64,000 nt of DNA from an uncultured Robinsoniella sp. Lineage in GTDB: Bacteria > Bacillota > Clostridia > Lachnospirales > Lachnospiraceae. Every line of letters starts with the position of its first letter. Positions within the stretch are counted from its first letter, which is position 1. The stretch is taken from NCBI GenBank assembly GCA_900540475.1, contig UQGG01000017.1, positions 67,391 to 131,390 on the forward strand, read 5' to 3'. The translations under genes and the position numbers were made by a program. A model generated the notes under the pieces. It did no database searches. It worked only from the letters and a program-made list of their open reading frames with translations, and was not told where the DNA came from. Shown in pieces: positions 25,509-33,746 of the stretch.

Positions 25509-26399
25509 TCAGCCCTTTACAGCTCCAATCGTAATACCCTTTACCAGATACCGCTGCACAAAGGGATATATCAGCATAACCGGGAGAATACCTGCTACTG
25601 CGATCGCCATCTTGATCCCCACACTTGGGAGGCTGGCAGCCATTTCTCCAACATTTCCCCCTGCCTGCCCGCTTGCCAGGAACTGGGCATCCTGGAGCAT
25701 GCGGTTTAAAATATTCTGAATAGAGTAAAGTTCGGTACGGCTGGCTATATAATACAAACCGTTCTGCCAGTCGTTCCAGTATCCAAGTCCCACCATCAGT
25801 CCCAGGGTAGCCACCATTGGTCCCGACATGGGAAATACTACCTTAAAAAGTATTCGGAATTCATTTGCTCCGTCTATTTTCGCTGCCTCTATAATCTCAT
25901 CGGGAACATTTGCATTGAGATAATTTCTCATCATAATAATATTGAATGCGTTCATCAGCAGATTAGGGAGCAGCAATGCCCAAATGGTATCTCTTATATG
26001 GAAGGTATTGGACCAGATCATATATGAGGGCACCAGTCCGCCATTGAACAGCATGGTGAAAAAGATAAAAAATGAAATCCAGTTTCTTCCCGGCAGTTCC
26101 TTTCTGGAAAGAGGATAAGCCAGGAGAATTGTCATCAATATCCCAATCGCCGTACCGGCAATGGAAATAAACACCGTAACCCCATATCCCTTTAAGATCT
26201 TGGCTGACCCTGAGAAAATGTACTGATATGCATCCAGGCTGAGCGCTCCCGGGAAGAAGGAATACCCATCCCGTATCAGCGCCGCTTCATCTGTAAAGGA
26301 GGAAACCACCAGCAGGATAAACGGCAGCAAACAGCATAGCGACAGCAGAATCATGACTATATTTATTGTAATATGAAAACTTTTTTTATTATCTACCAT
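25509..26399 (-). CDS. Carbohydrate ABC transporter permease (LplC/YtcP type)
   Basis: A 296-residue inner-membrane permease with six hydrophobic segments. The ATPase-coupling EAA loop is EIIEAAKIDGANEFRILFKVVFP. GLVPSYMIW and the C-terminal GAVKG are typical of LplC/YtcP proteins, which pair with LplB and a large lipoprotein, usually for oligosaccharides or modified sugars. AAGGGAG precedes the ATG. Last gene of the operon; there is no ATPase gene nearby, so a shared MsmK-type ATPase encoded elsewhere must energise it (family knowledge plus inference). Confidence 0.9.
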   Translation of the reverse strand: MVDNKKSFHITINIVMILLSLCCLLPFILLVVSSFTDEAALIRDGYSFFPGALSLDAYQYIFSGSAKILKGYGVTVFISIAGTAIGILMTILLAYPLSRKELPGRNWISFFIFFTMLFNGGLVPSYMIWSNTFHIRDTIWALLLPNLLMNAFNIIMMRNYLNANVPDEIIEAAKIDGANEFRILFKVVFPMSGPMVATLGLMVGLGYWNDWQNGLYYIASRTELYSIQNILNRMLQDAQFLASGQAGGNVGEMAASLPSVGIKMAIAVAGILPVMLIYPFVQRYLVKGITIGAVKG

Positions 26400-26420
26400 A
26401 GTAATCTCCCTTTGTCAAAG

Positions 26421-27374
26421 TTAAAACAGTGCATTCTCTTTTTCCACCTTTCGAACGATGAAGTTTGCCAGAAGGACTATTGCAAACCCTACCAGTGACT
26501 GATAAAAACCTGCTGCTGATGCCCTGCCCACATCGTTTAACTGTAAAAGCCCCCGGTATACATAGGTATCGATCGTATTCGTCACATCAAATAACGGACC
26601 GCTGTTCATTGGTACCTGATAGAACAGTCCAAAATCGGAGTAGAAAATTCTGCCTATGCTCATAAGTGTCAGGGTAATGATCGTGCCCTTTAGCGATGGC
26701 AGCACGATATCCTTTATCCGGTGCCATCTGCTGGCTCCGTCCATAACTGCCGCTTCATATAGAGAATCGTCGATCCCCAGAATCGTTGCATAATAAATAA
26801 TACAGCTGTATCCGAAGCCTTTCCACAGATTCACAATTACCAGTATAAACGGCCAATACTTTTTCTCGCTGTACCAGGCAACAGGATCCATCCCCAATTT
26901 CTGCAAGATACCATTATTGATAAATCCAGATTCCGCACTGAGAAATGCATATACCAGATAACTGATTACAACTGTGGAGATCAGATACGGTATCAGGATC
27001 AGCGTCTGATAAGCTTTCTTCTTCTTAACACCCCTGATTTCATTTAACAAAACAGCCACTGCTATGGATACCACTGTTCCCAGCAAAATAAAGACAAAAT
27101 TATAACATATCGTATTGCGGGTAATAATCCAGGCATCGGATGTTTTAAACAGATATTCAAAATTATCCAGACCTACCCATGGGCTGTTTAAGATTCCCAG
27201 ACGGTAATCCACCTTTTTAAAAGCAACTACAAGCCCCAGCATAGGGAGATAGTTGTTAATGACCAGGTAAATCAGCCCCGGTGCCATCATCAGGTAAAAT
27301 GGCCAGTAACGCTTCAGGAGTGCAGTAAATTTTTTCTTCTTTGGCTTTTGCTTTCCAGCAGCGGTATTATCCAT
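26421..27374 (-). CDS. Carbohydrate ABC transporter permease (LplB/YteP type)
   Basis: A 317-residue permease with a basic cytoplasmic N-terminus and six membrane segments (YWPFYLMMAPGLIYLVINNYLPM at the first). The coupling loop is LYEAAVMDGASRWHRIKDIVLPSL; the motif VGLDNFEYLF and the end FIVRKVEKEN are typical of LplB/YteP. I chose the ATG at 27374, four bases after GAGGAGG; an upstream ATG at 27419 would overlap the binding-protein gene. Confidence 0.9.
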   Translation of the reverse strand: MDNTAAGKQKPKKKKFTALLKRYWPFYLMMAPGLIYLVINNYLPMLGLVVAFKKVDYRLGILNSPWVGLDNFEYLFKTSDAWIITRNTICYNFVFILLGTVVSIAVAVLLNEIRGVKKKKAYQTLILIPYLISTVVISYLVYAFLSAESGFINNGILQKLGMDPVAWYSEKKYWPFILVIVNLWKGFGYSCIIYYATILGIDDSLYEAAVMDGASRWHRIKDIVLPSLKGTIITLTLMSIGRIFYSDFGLFYQVPMNSGPLFDVTNTIDTYVYRGLLQLNDVGRASAAGFYQSLVGFAIVLLANFIVRKVEKENALF

Positions 27375-27393
27375 GGCTCCTCCTCGCTTTCCT

Positions 27394-28941
27394 CTATTGC
27401 TTTGCTTTCCATTCTTCATATTGTTTGGATTTCGTTTCTATAATCTTGTCTATCCCGGCTGTTTTCAGTTCTTCCCGGAATTGCGCCAGACTTTCATCCA
27501 CATCCACAGCCCCCGCCATTAAAGAGGGATTATATTTTGCCACCACATTGGTGCAGGCTGTAATTTCATTGGTAATTTCCGATGTGTCCGGTACAAAGCC
27601 TAATGCTTTTGAATGAAGCGCCGTATTATTAAAATCTTCAATCTGTTTCCAGTAATCTTCCGGGTAGGGCTCCCATACCGGTGTTTCAAAAGCATTGGGC
27701 CAGATCCAGGACTGTGCCGTATATGGCGTATTAGATGCATTTACACCTTCTGGAAAGTTAATCATTTTCTTCCCATCATCTGTGTATGTATAGCTTTTTC
27801 CTTCAATACCATTGATGAGTATGTTGGCAAGCTCGGGATTGGTGTACATTTCATTCAGCAAAATCATAGCTTCTTCCGGATGTTTGGTGGAAGCGGATAT
27901 TCCCCACATCATACCCTGAACCGTCTGGGTCTGCAGAGAAGCGGGACGCAGCTCTATAACTTCAATTTCACAGCCTGTTATTCTCGCCTGCTGCTCCCCA
28001 AACAGTGGTTTTAAATGAGAAAGTGCAGAAAACAGCTTGCCCGCCCTCATGATAACGGAAGGATCATCACTCTTGCTCAGTACATCCGGAGAGATGTATC
28101 CCGCTTCATACCACTTTCTCATGAGCCGTACATAATCTTCATATTCACCGGATTCATACAGGTTTACAATTTCACCTGACTGCCCGTTATCCAGCATAAC
28201 TCCCAGGTTATTGGCGTCACTGATCTGATCCCATCCCCAGGTATTCGTCTGCAGCGTTCCTGCCTGGCCTCCGCTTAAGCATTCCATATCCGGATGCAGT
28301 TCTTTTACCTTTGCAAACAATGCGGTACAGTCTTCCAGGGTCTTAATTCCTGTGGGATCAATTCCCGTCTCCTCCAGAATATCTTTCCGCATCCAGATGC
28401 CATAGCTGTTTGCCACTTCCCGGTCCGTATAGATACCATAGATATTTTCATCCACTCGCCCAAGCTCCAGCATATCTTCCGGGATCTCCTTTTTGATCCC
28501 CTCTCCGTACCGGTCCAGCAGCTCGTCCAGTTCTAATGCCTGTCCGTTATTCACATAGGTAGCCAGCGGCGTCCCATACCAGGGCAGAATATCCACCGTA
28601 TCGCTTCCTCCGGTGAGCAGCAAATTGGTCTGCTGCTGCCAGGAACCGATGTTGATAAACGTAATATCCAGAGCCACACCCTTATCTTTCAATATTTCAT
28701 TCGCTGACCGCTCTACATCCTCCACCAGTGACTGATCGTTAAACGCCATAGCCGCTACCTTCAAAGTAACCACGTCACCGTTTTTCTTTTCTTCCAGGGT
28801 ATTTTCTGCAGTATTTCCTCCGGTACCGCTTTCTGTTCCTGCCGCCTTCTTTTTTTCTTCATCTGCTCCAGAGCCGCATCCCGTAAGGATCCCCGCCGCC
28901 ATCGATACCGTGAGAAGTACTGCAATCCATTTTTTCTTCAT
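27394..28941 (-). CDS. Extracellular solute-binding lipoprotein (LplA/YtcQ type)
   Basis: A 515-residue lipoprotein that captures the substrate for the two permeases downstream. The signal peptide MKKKWIAVLLTVSMAAG ends in the lipobox LTGC. The mature part opens with an acidic low-complexity linker, then the family 1 binding-protein fold with NGQALELDELL, YTDREVANSYGIWMRKDIL and WGISASTKHPEEAMILLNE. AGGAGG precedes the ATG at 28941; an upstream TTG-like extension is not needed. Substrate cannot be read from sequence, but a nucleoside hydrolase gene directly upstream suggests a nucleoside or ribosyl compound. Confidence 0.9.
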   Translation of the reverse strand: MKKKWIAVLLTVSMAAGILTGCGSGADEEKKKAAGTESGTGGNTAENTLEEKKNGDVVTLKVAAMAFNDQSLVEDVERSANEILKDKGVALDITFINIGSWQQQTNLLLTGGSDTVDILPWYGTPLATYVNNGQALELDELLDRYGEGIKKEIPEDMLELGRVDENIYGIYTDREVANSYGIWMRKDILEETGIDPTGIKTLEDCTALFAKVKELHPDMECLSGGQAGTLQTNTWGWDQISDANNLGVMLDNGQSGEIVNLYESGEYEDYVRLMRKWYEAGYISPDVLSKSDDPSVIMRAGKLFSALSHLKPLFGEQQARITGCEIEVIELRPASLQTQTVQGMMWGISASTKHPEEAMILLNEMYTNPELANILINGIEGKSYTYTDDGKKMINFPEGVNASNTPYTAQSWIWPNAFETPVWEPYPEDYWKQIEDFNNTALHSKALGFVPDTSEITNEITACTNVVAKYNPSLMAGAVDVDESLAQFREELKTAGIDKIIETKSKQYEEWKAKQ

Positions 28942-28998
28942 TTTCTTTCCTCCTGTTTGCAATCCGTTAACTTATATTTTCAAAAACAATCTGTAACC

Positions 28999-29937
28999 CT
29001 ATTGCAAATCCGTGTACGGACTGCCGGTTAATTTCTGAAATAAATCCGCTAATAAATAATCCCGGTTAATATCATAAACATATTTAATCAAATGGTTCGT
29101 CGTATCAAAAGCATACCGGTCATCGTATTCCGGCACCGGGCTGTGAACCAGACAGTCCTTCTCAAATCTCTCGTCCAAAAGCCACGCAACCGCAGTCACA
29201 TCCCAGATAATGCGGCTCCAGGTTATATTCCCCCCGTCAGCCAGTGCTTCCTTAACGGTCACATCCACCAGATAATCACAGAGCTTATTTTTGCCCTTCA
29301 GATGATGGATTAACTCCGGACCGCTGATGCGAAAGCCGGAAACCACGCCCATGCATGGAAGCTGCACCAGGGGTACCCCGCAGCCAAACAAGACTCTGGC
29401 TGCCGCTATATCCTGAATCAGATTAAATTCCCGGTTATCCGGCCACCAGTGTGCCTGGCCTCCAAGCCATACCACCACAATCCGCTCTTTAATCTCCGGC
29501 TTTATCAAAATGGCAGACACTACATTGGTAATCGCGGCAATGGCAATTACATACAGCGGATTCTCAGATGTATGTTCCATCGCTCTTTTTATCAGGTCTT
29601 CCGCTGCCTCTGACTGCACCGGAATGGTTTCATTCTCCAGGTAGCGGTCCGAACCCTTTTTGACCAATTTCTTTAGATCTTCTCTTTCCATCAGTGTGAG
29701 AACCCTTAAAATCTCTTCATAACTCTTTTCCATTCCCTCCGCCGGGTATTCACATTTTTTATTGGAAAAGGGCGCCGCATATATAGCCTGCAGGTTTAGT
29801 CTGTCATCTGATTTAATGAGATAGGCAAGTGCGTACTGATCGTCAATTTCATTATAGGTATCTGTATCAAGCACTACATCCGCCTTTCCTTTTGGCCTGT
29901 TCAACTGCCCTGCAAGCCATCCATTATCCACCATCAT
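28999..29937 (-). CDS. Nucleoside hydrolase (inosine-uridine preferring type)
   Basis: A 312-residue enzyme predicted to split the N-glycosidic bond of ribonucleosides to base and ribose. The calcium-binding aspartate cluster is VVLDTDTYNEIDDQYALAYL, longer by a few residues in spacing than the common DTDPGIDDA; further family segments are PLYVIAIAAITNVVSAI, VVVWLGGQAHWW, EFNLIQDIAAARVLF and the late Asp region SRIIWDVTAVAWLL. AGGAGG precedes the ATG pair. It is the first gene of the operon, ahead of the transporter, 57 bases before the lipoprotein. Confidence 0.85.
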   Translation of the reverse strand: MMVDNGWLAGQLNRPKGKADVVLDTDTYNEIDDQYALAYLIKSDDRLNLQAIYAAPFSNKKCEYPAEGMEKSYEEILRVLTLMEREDLKKLVKKGSDRYLENETIPVQSEAAEDLIKRAMEHTSENPLYVIAIAAITNVVSAILIKPEIKERIVVVWLGGQAHWWPDNREFNLIQDIAAARVLFGCGVPLVQLPCMGVVSGFRISGPELIHHLKGKNKLCDYLVDVTVKEALADGGNITWSRIIWDVTAVAWLLDERFEKDCLVHSPVPEYDDRYAFDTTNHLIKYVYDINRDYLLADLFQKLTGSPYTDLQ

Positions 29938-29974
29938 AATTTCCTTCCTCCTTTTTAGGAAAATAATTTTCTTA

Positions 29975-30024
29975 AAATGTTTTCCTTATGAGCACATTAT
30001 ATCGGCGGATTTTTCAAATGTCAA
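29975..30024 (-). promoter_or_regulatory. Promoter and operator of the nucleoside hydrolase operon
   Basis: On the minus strand: TTGACA (complement of 30019-30024), 17 bases, TATAAT (complement of 29996-30001), a perfect SigA promoter. Just after the expected start point lies GGAAAACATTT (complement of 29975-29985), which recurs 88 bases away at 30063-30073, in front of the divergent regulator promoter. The two copies are candidate binding sites for the LacI-type regulator. Confidence 0.7.
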
Positions 30025-30062
30025 CCACAATCTTTATTTTTGTTAAATAAAACTATTTTCCG

Positions 30063-30127
30063 AAATGTTTTCCTGTGCATTTTATACAAAAAAATAAATT
30101 GACAAAATGAACCAGATCATCCATAAT
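30063..30127 (+). promoter_or_regulatory. Promoter and operator of the LacI-ribokinase gene
   Basis: TTGACA (30099-30104), 17 bases, CATAAT (30122-30127) form a SigA promoter about 70 bases before the start codon. AAATGTTTTCC (30063-30073), second copy of the motif at 29975-29985, lies just upstream, so both divergent promoters could be governed by one regulator. Confidence 0.65.
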
Positions 30128-30197
30128 AGGTACATGACAAGCATATAAAATCTAGAAACCTGGAATTGATTCAGGAATAAAATGACTGAGGTGTTTT

Positions 30198-32105
30198 ATG
30201 ACTATCAAAGAAATTGCAAAATTGGCAGGCGTATCGATTTCAACGGTATCCAAAATTGTAAACAATAAAGATCAGAATATTAATTCAGCCACCAGAAACC
30301 GGGTGCTGGAAATTGTAAAAGAATATAATTACACCCCATATGGTACGGTAAAAGATATCTCCATGGCGAAAACATTTCTCATTGGAGTGCTTTTACGGGA
30401 TGGCAGCGGATTCAAAACCATGCTGAACGGAATTGTGAAAGCGGCACAGGAAAAAGGTTATGGTATCCTGGTCTTTGACAGCTGCTGCTCATTTACGGAT
30501 GAGTTAAAACATATTACCGCACTCTGTAAAAATAAAATAGACGGACTTTTATGGGAGCCGGTGGATCAGGAAAGTATGCAGCATGAGCATTATTTCACTG
30601 ATACGGATATTCCTGTGGTTTATGTAAATTCCCCTTATGCAGCGAACTCTTATGCAATTGATTATCAGAAACTGGGCTACCTCTGTACGGAAAAGCTGAT
30701 TCAATGGAGGCATCATAAAATAGGCTGTCTGGTCCGGGAACATAATTTCCGGTCCCTGCAGGTATTGGAAGGGATGAAAAGCTGCCTCTTTGACCATCAT
30801 CTTTCTCTGCATGACGCAATGGCTTTACATCTGTCCGATTCCTCCTGCATGGCATCTCTCACAACCGGAGGAATCACTGGTATCGTCAGCAGTGATTTAG
30901 AAGAAACGCTCACTCTTTACAGCCAGCTGGATAAGATGCACTACCATATTCCATCGGATTTTTCATTGATTGGACTTTGTAGCGATGATATGGATTTTCT
31001 AAACTTTCCCTCTGTTTCCAATTATAAGATTCCCTATTGGAATCTGGGATATGATGCCTGCCATGCCCTGATAAATATTTGCGAAAAAAATACGGACGAC
31101 AATCCTGAGTGTTCTCTGAATTCCTATTATGTGTTAAACCATGAGGAAAGCATTAATACCCCTGCATCCTGCCGGGGCCGGAAATTCCTGGTTCTGGGCA
31201 GTATCAATACGGATGTTACCCTCACCGTGGACGGTTTTCCCGAAACAGGAAAATCTACCCTGATCACCAATTCCTCCTCCTGCGCAGGCGGAAAAGGTAC
31301 GAATCAGTCTATGGGAGCTGCAAGGCTGGGACATGAAGCAGTCCTAATCGGCAAAGTGGGCAACGATGCCGATGCCTCCCTGATCTTTGACGCCATGAGC
31401 CAGAACCACCTTCTGACAGAAGGGATTTTTAAGGATCAAGGCGCTCAGACCGGAAAAGCCTATGTGTATGTCCAAAAAGACGGGGAAGTGACCATCACCT
31501 ATATTCCGGGTGCGAATCTCAGGCTGACCGCTGACGATGTCCGTTCTCAGAAGGCCCTGTTTGAAGGCTGTGAATTCTTACTGCTCTCCATGGATATCCC
31601 AATGGAAGCCGCTATGGAGGCCGCATCCCTGGCGAAAAAGTCTTCTGCGAAAACCATATTAAAGCCATCGGCATTGAGTACTCTGCCGGAGGTATTCTAC
31701 CGGACTACTGATATTTTTGTTCCTAACCAGCAGGAAGCTGCTACTTTCTGCCCTCAGATTGATACCATTGAGGGGCAGGCAGAATATTTTTACAACCGGG
31801 GAATGCCTATTGTAATCATCACCCTTGGCCATGGCGGATGCTATGTTCGCGCAGAAAATCTGCAGAAGCATTTTCCAGCCGCCGATTTTGCTGCAGTAGA
31901 TGCCACCGGAGGCGCAGATGCTTTCATTTCTGCTCTGGCTGTCCATTTAAGTGACGGATATGATCTGGAAAAGTCTGTCCGCATCGCCCAGTATGCCGCA
32001 GGATTCTGCGTTTCCCGCCAGGGTGTAACAACTGCTCTGGTTGACAAAGACACCCTGTATCTTCATATCGGACAGGCGGAACCCGGTCTGTTATCCTTTC
32101 AATAA
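30198..32105 (+). CDS. LacI-type regulator fused to a PfkB/ribokinase-family kinase
   Basis: A 635-residue fusion. Residues 1-50 are a LacI helix-turn-helix (IKEIAKLAGVSISTVSKIVN). Residues 58-318 are a periplasmic-binding-protein-like effector domain (FLIGVLLRDGSGFKTMLNGI, SDFSLIGLCSDD). Residues 328-620 are a complete ribokinase-like domain: FLVLGSINTDVTLTVDGFP, GGKGTNQSMGAARLG (substrate loop), and ATGGADAFISAL with the catalytic Asp574, where the usual GAGD has become GGAD. The reading frame is continuous and the linker (ESINTPASCRGRK) short. It probably represses the divergent nucleoside hydrolase/ABC operon and phosphorylates ribose or a similar sugar. Related to the ribokinase of ribose salvage; substrate is inferred from the neighbour. 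Confidence 0.9.
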   Translation: MTIKEIAKLAGVSISTVSKIVNNKDQNINSATRNRVLEIVKEYNYTPYGTVKDISMAKTFLIGVLLRDGSGFKTMLNGIVKAAQEKGYGILVFDSCCSFTDELKHITALCKNKIDGLLWEPVDQESMQHEHYFTDTDIPVVYVNSPYAANSYAIDYQKLGYLCTEKLIQWRHHKIGCLVREHNFRSLQVLEGMKSCLFDHHLSLHDAMALHLSDSSCMASLTTGGITGIVSSDLEETLTLYSQLDKMHYHIPSDFSLIGLCSDDMDFLNFPSVSNYKIPYWNLGYDACHALINICEKNTDDNPECSLNSYYVLNHEESINTPASCRGRKFLVLGSINTDVTLTVDGFPETGKSTLITNSSSCAGGKGTNQSMGAARLGHEAVLIGKVGNDADASLIFDAMSQNHLLTEGIFKDQGAQTGKAYVYVQKDGEVTITYIPGANLRLTADDVRSQKALFEGCEFLLLSMDIPMEAAMEAASLAKKSSAKTILKPSALSTLPEVFYRTTDIFVPNQQEAATFCPQIDTIEGQAEYFYNRGMPIVIITLGHGGCYVRAENLQKHFPAADFAAVDATGGADAFISALAVHLSDGYDLEKSVRIAQYAAGFCVSRQGVTTALVDKDTLYLHIGQAEPGLLSFQ

Positions 32106-32112
32106 TGCCGCT

Positions 32113-32142
32113 AAAAGCCCCCTGGCTTTCAGGGGGCTTTTT
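32113..32142 (+). terminator. Terminator of the LacI-ribokinase gene
   Basis: AAAAGCCCCCTG (32113-32124) pairs perfectly with CAGGGGGCTTTT (32130-32141), five-base loop, followed by T. It lies seven bases after the stop codon. Confidence 0.9.
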
Positions 32143-32152
32143 ATGCATAAAA

Positions 32153-32182
32153 ATACGCCCTGCCTCCCACAGCAGAGCGTAT
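32153..32182 (-). terminator. Terminator of the glgC-glgD-spoVG unit
   Basis: ATACGCCCTGC pairs with GCAGAGCGTAT at 10 of 11 positions, eight-base loop; on the minus strand it is followed by TTTTTAT. It stands about 115 bases beyond the spoVG stop and converges with the previous terminator. Between 32183 and 32298 nothing else is visible. Confidence 0.75.
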
Positions 32183-32298
32183 AAACATTAACTTTTCTCT
32201 TTTCCTGTACTGCATGCATAACTCCCGGTCAAGAACCAACGTTTCGCTATTCACCTTGAATTATACTGATTTACTTCTATAAAATATTCGTTGCTAAA

Positions 32299-32586
32299 TT
32301 AATAAGCTGCCTCTTCGGATTCAGGTTCCGCAGCTACAACAGCCTCGTACTGATCCAGGATAATCCCCTGGATACGGTCTCTTGTCTGGGAATTAATAGG
32401 ATGTGCGATATCTCTATATTCTCCGTCGGATGCCTTTCTGCTCGGCATGGCTATAAATAACCCCTTTTCTCCTTCAATTACTTTGATATCATGAACAACA
32501 AACTCATCATCAATTGTAATCGAAACTACCGCCTTCATCTTACCTTCCTTTGCAACTTTACGTACCCTGACATCTGTAATATTCAT
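32299..32586 (-). CDS. spoVG: SpoVG, small RNA-binding/developmental regulator
   Basis: A 95-residue protein conserved in Firmicutes, needed for normal asymmetric septation in spore formers and later shown to bind nucleic acid. The sequence MNITDVRVRKV, EFVVHDIKVIEGEKGLFIAMPSRK and YRDIAHPINSQTR is diagnostic. AAAGGGG precedes the ATG. It lies 41 bases after glgD, too close for a clear promoter of its own, so it is probably part of the glgC-glgD transcript. Confidence 0.96.
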   Translation of the reverse strand: MNITDVRVRKVAKEGKMKAVVSITIDDEFVVHDIKVIEGEKGLFIAMPSRKASDGEYRDIAHPINSQTRDRIQGIILDQYEAVVAAEPESEEAAY

Positions 32587-32627
32587 GTCTTTTAGCCCCT
32601 TTCCATATATAGTCGTAATTTAAAATG

Positions 32628-33746
32628 TTATAGTACGTAGCGTTCGTTTTTTTCTATAACAATTTTTATTTTGTCCTCGCCTACATGATAAGAATTCGCC
32701 CGTATGGTATCTCTGGATTCAACAATACAGTTTTCGATATATGTATTATCACCCAGATAAACATCATTCAGGATAATAGAATTCTTAATCACACAATTTT
32801 CACCCACAAAAGTCTTCTTAAACAACACCGAATTTTCTACATGCCCGTTAATAATACATCCACTGGATATCAGGCTGTTTTTCACTTCACTGCCCGGATT
32901 ATACTTCGCAGGCGGAAGATCGTCTACCTTGGAATATACATCCGGATACTGACGGAAGAAATAATCCCTTACTTCCGGTTTCAGGAAATCCATATTGGTT
33001 TTGTAATATGACTCAACCGTTGCGATATTGCTCCAGTACTCTTTCATCTTATACCCATAGATTCTCTTTAAGTTCTTATAGCGAATCAGGATATCTTTTA
33101 CAAAATCATGCCGGTCTTCCTGTGCACATCTTTCAATTAATTCGATCAGCTGTCTTCTACGGATAATATAAACTCCGGTTGAAACCGTATTCCAGGATGA
33201 AACCATCGGTTTTTCTTCAAATTCTTCAATTCTGCTGTCCTCATTCATTTTCAGGACACCGAATCTTGTAATATCTTCGCTTGGAGCCATATCTTTGCAT
33301 ACGACGGTTATATCCGCTTTCTTCTCAATATGATATTCCAGCACTTTATTGTAATCCAGCTTGTACACACCGTCACCGGATGCTATGATTACATATGGTT
33401 CATGGCTTTTCTTCAGAAAATCCAGATTCTGATAGATCGCATCTGCCGTCCCCCGATACCAGAAACTATTATCAGAAGTGATGGTTGGTGTGAATACAAA
33501 CAAACCACCCTGCTTTCTTCCAAAATCCCACCATTTTGAAGAACTTAAATGTTCATTTAAAGATCTCGCATTGTACTGTGTCAAAACTGCCACTTTTTGT
33601 ATAGAAGAATTAGACATGTTACTTAAAGCGAAGTCGATGCTTCGATAGCTGCCTGCAATCGGCATTGCTGCAATGGCCCTCTTATTTGATAAATCTCCCA
33701 TTCTGTGACTGTTGCCACCTGCTAAAATCATTCCTATCGCTCTCAT
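32628..33746 (-). CDS. glgD: Glucose-1-phosphate adenylyltransferase subunit GlgD
   Basis: A 372-residue subunit of ADP-glucose pyrophosphorylase, which makes ADP-glucose for glycogen. It has the nucleotidyltransferase N-terminus (IGMILAGGNSHRMGDL) with altered catalytic positions compared with GlgC, WYRGTADAIYQNL, and a C-terminal left-handed helix domain. In Firmicutes GlgD forms hetero-oligomers with GlgC and is mainly regulatory. The ATG at 33746 overlaps the glgC stop by one base (TGATG), so translation is coupled. Confidence 0.94.
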   Translation of the reverse strand: MRAIGMILAGGNSHRMGDLSNKRAIAAMPIAGSYRSIDFALSNMSNSSIQKVAVLTQYNARSLNEHLSSSKWWDFGRKQGGLFVFTPTITSDNSFWYRGTADAIYQNLDFLKKSHEPYVIIASGDGVYKLDYNKVLEYHIEKKADITVVCKDMAPSEDITRFGVLKMNEDSRIEEFEEKPMVSSWNTVSTGVYIIRRRQLIELIERCAQEDRHDFVKDILIRYKNLKRIYGYKMKEYWSNIATVESYYKTNMDFLKPEVRDYFFRQYPDVYSKVDDLPPAKYNPGSEVKNSLISSGCIINGHVENSVLFKKTFVGENCVIKNSIILNDVYLGDNTYIENCIVESRDTIRANSYHVGEDKIKIVIEKNERYVL

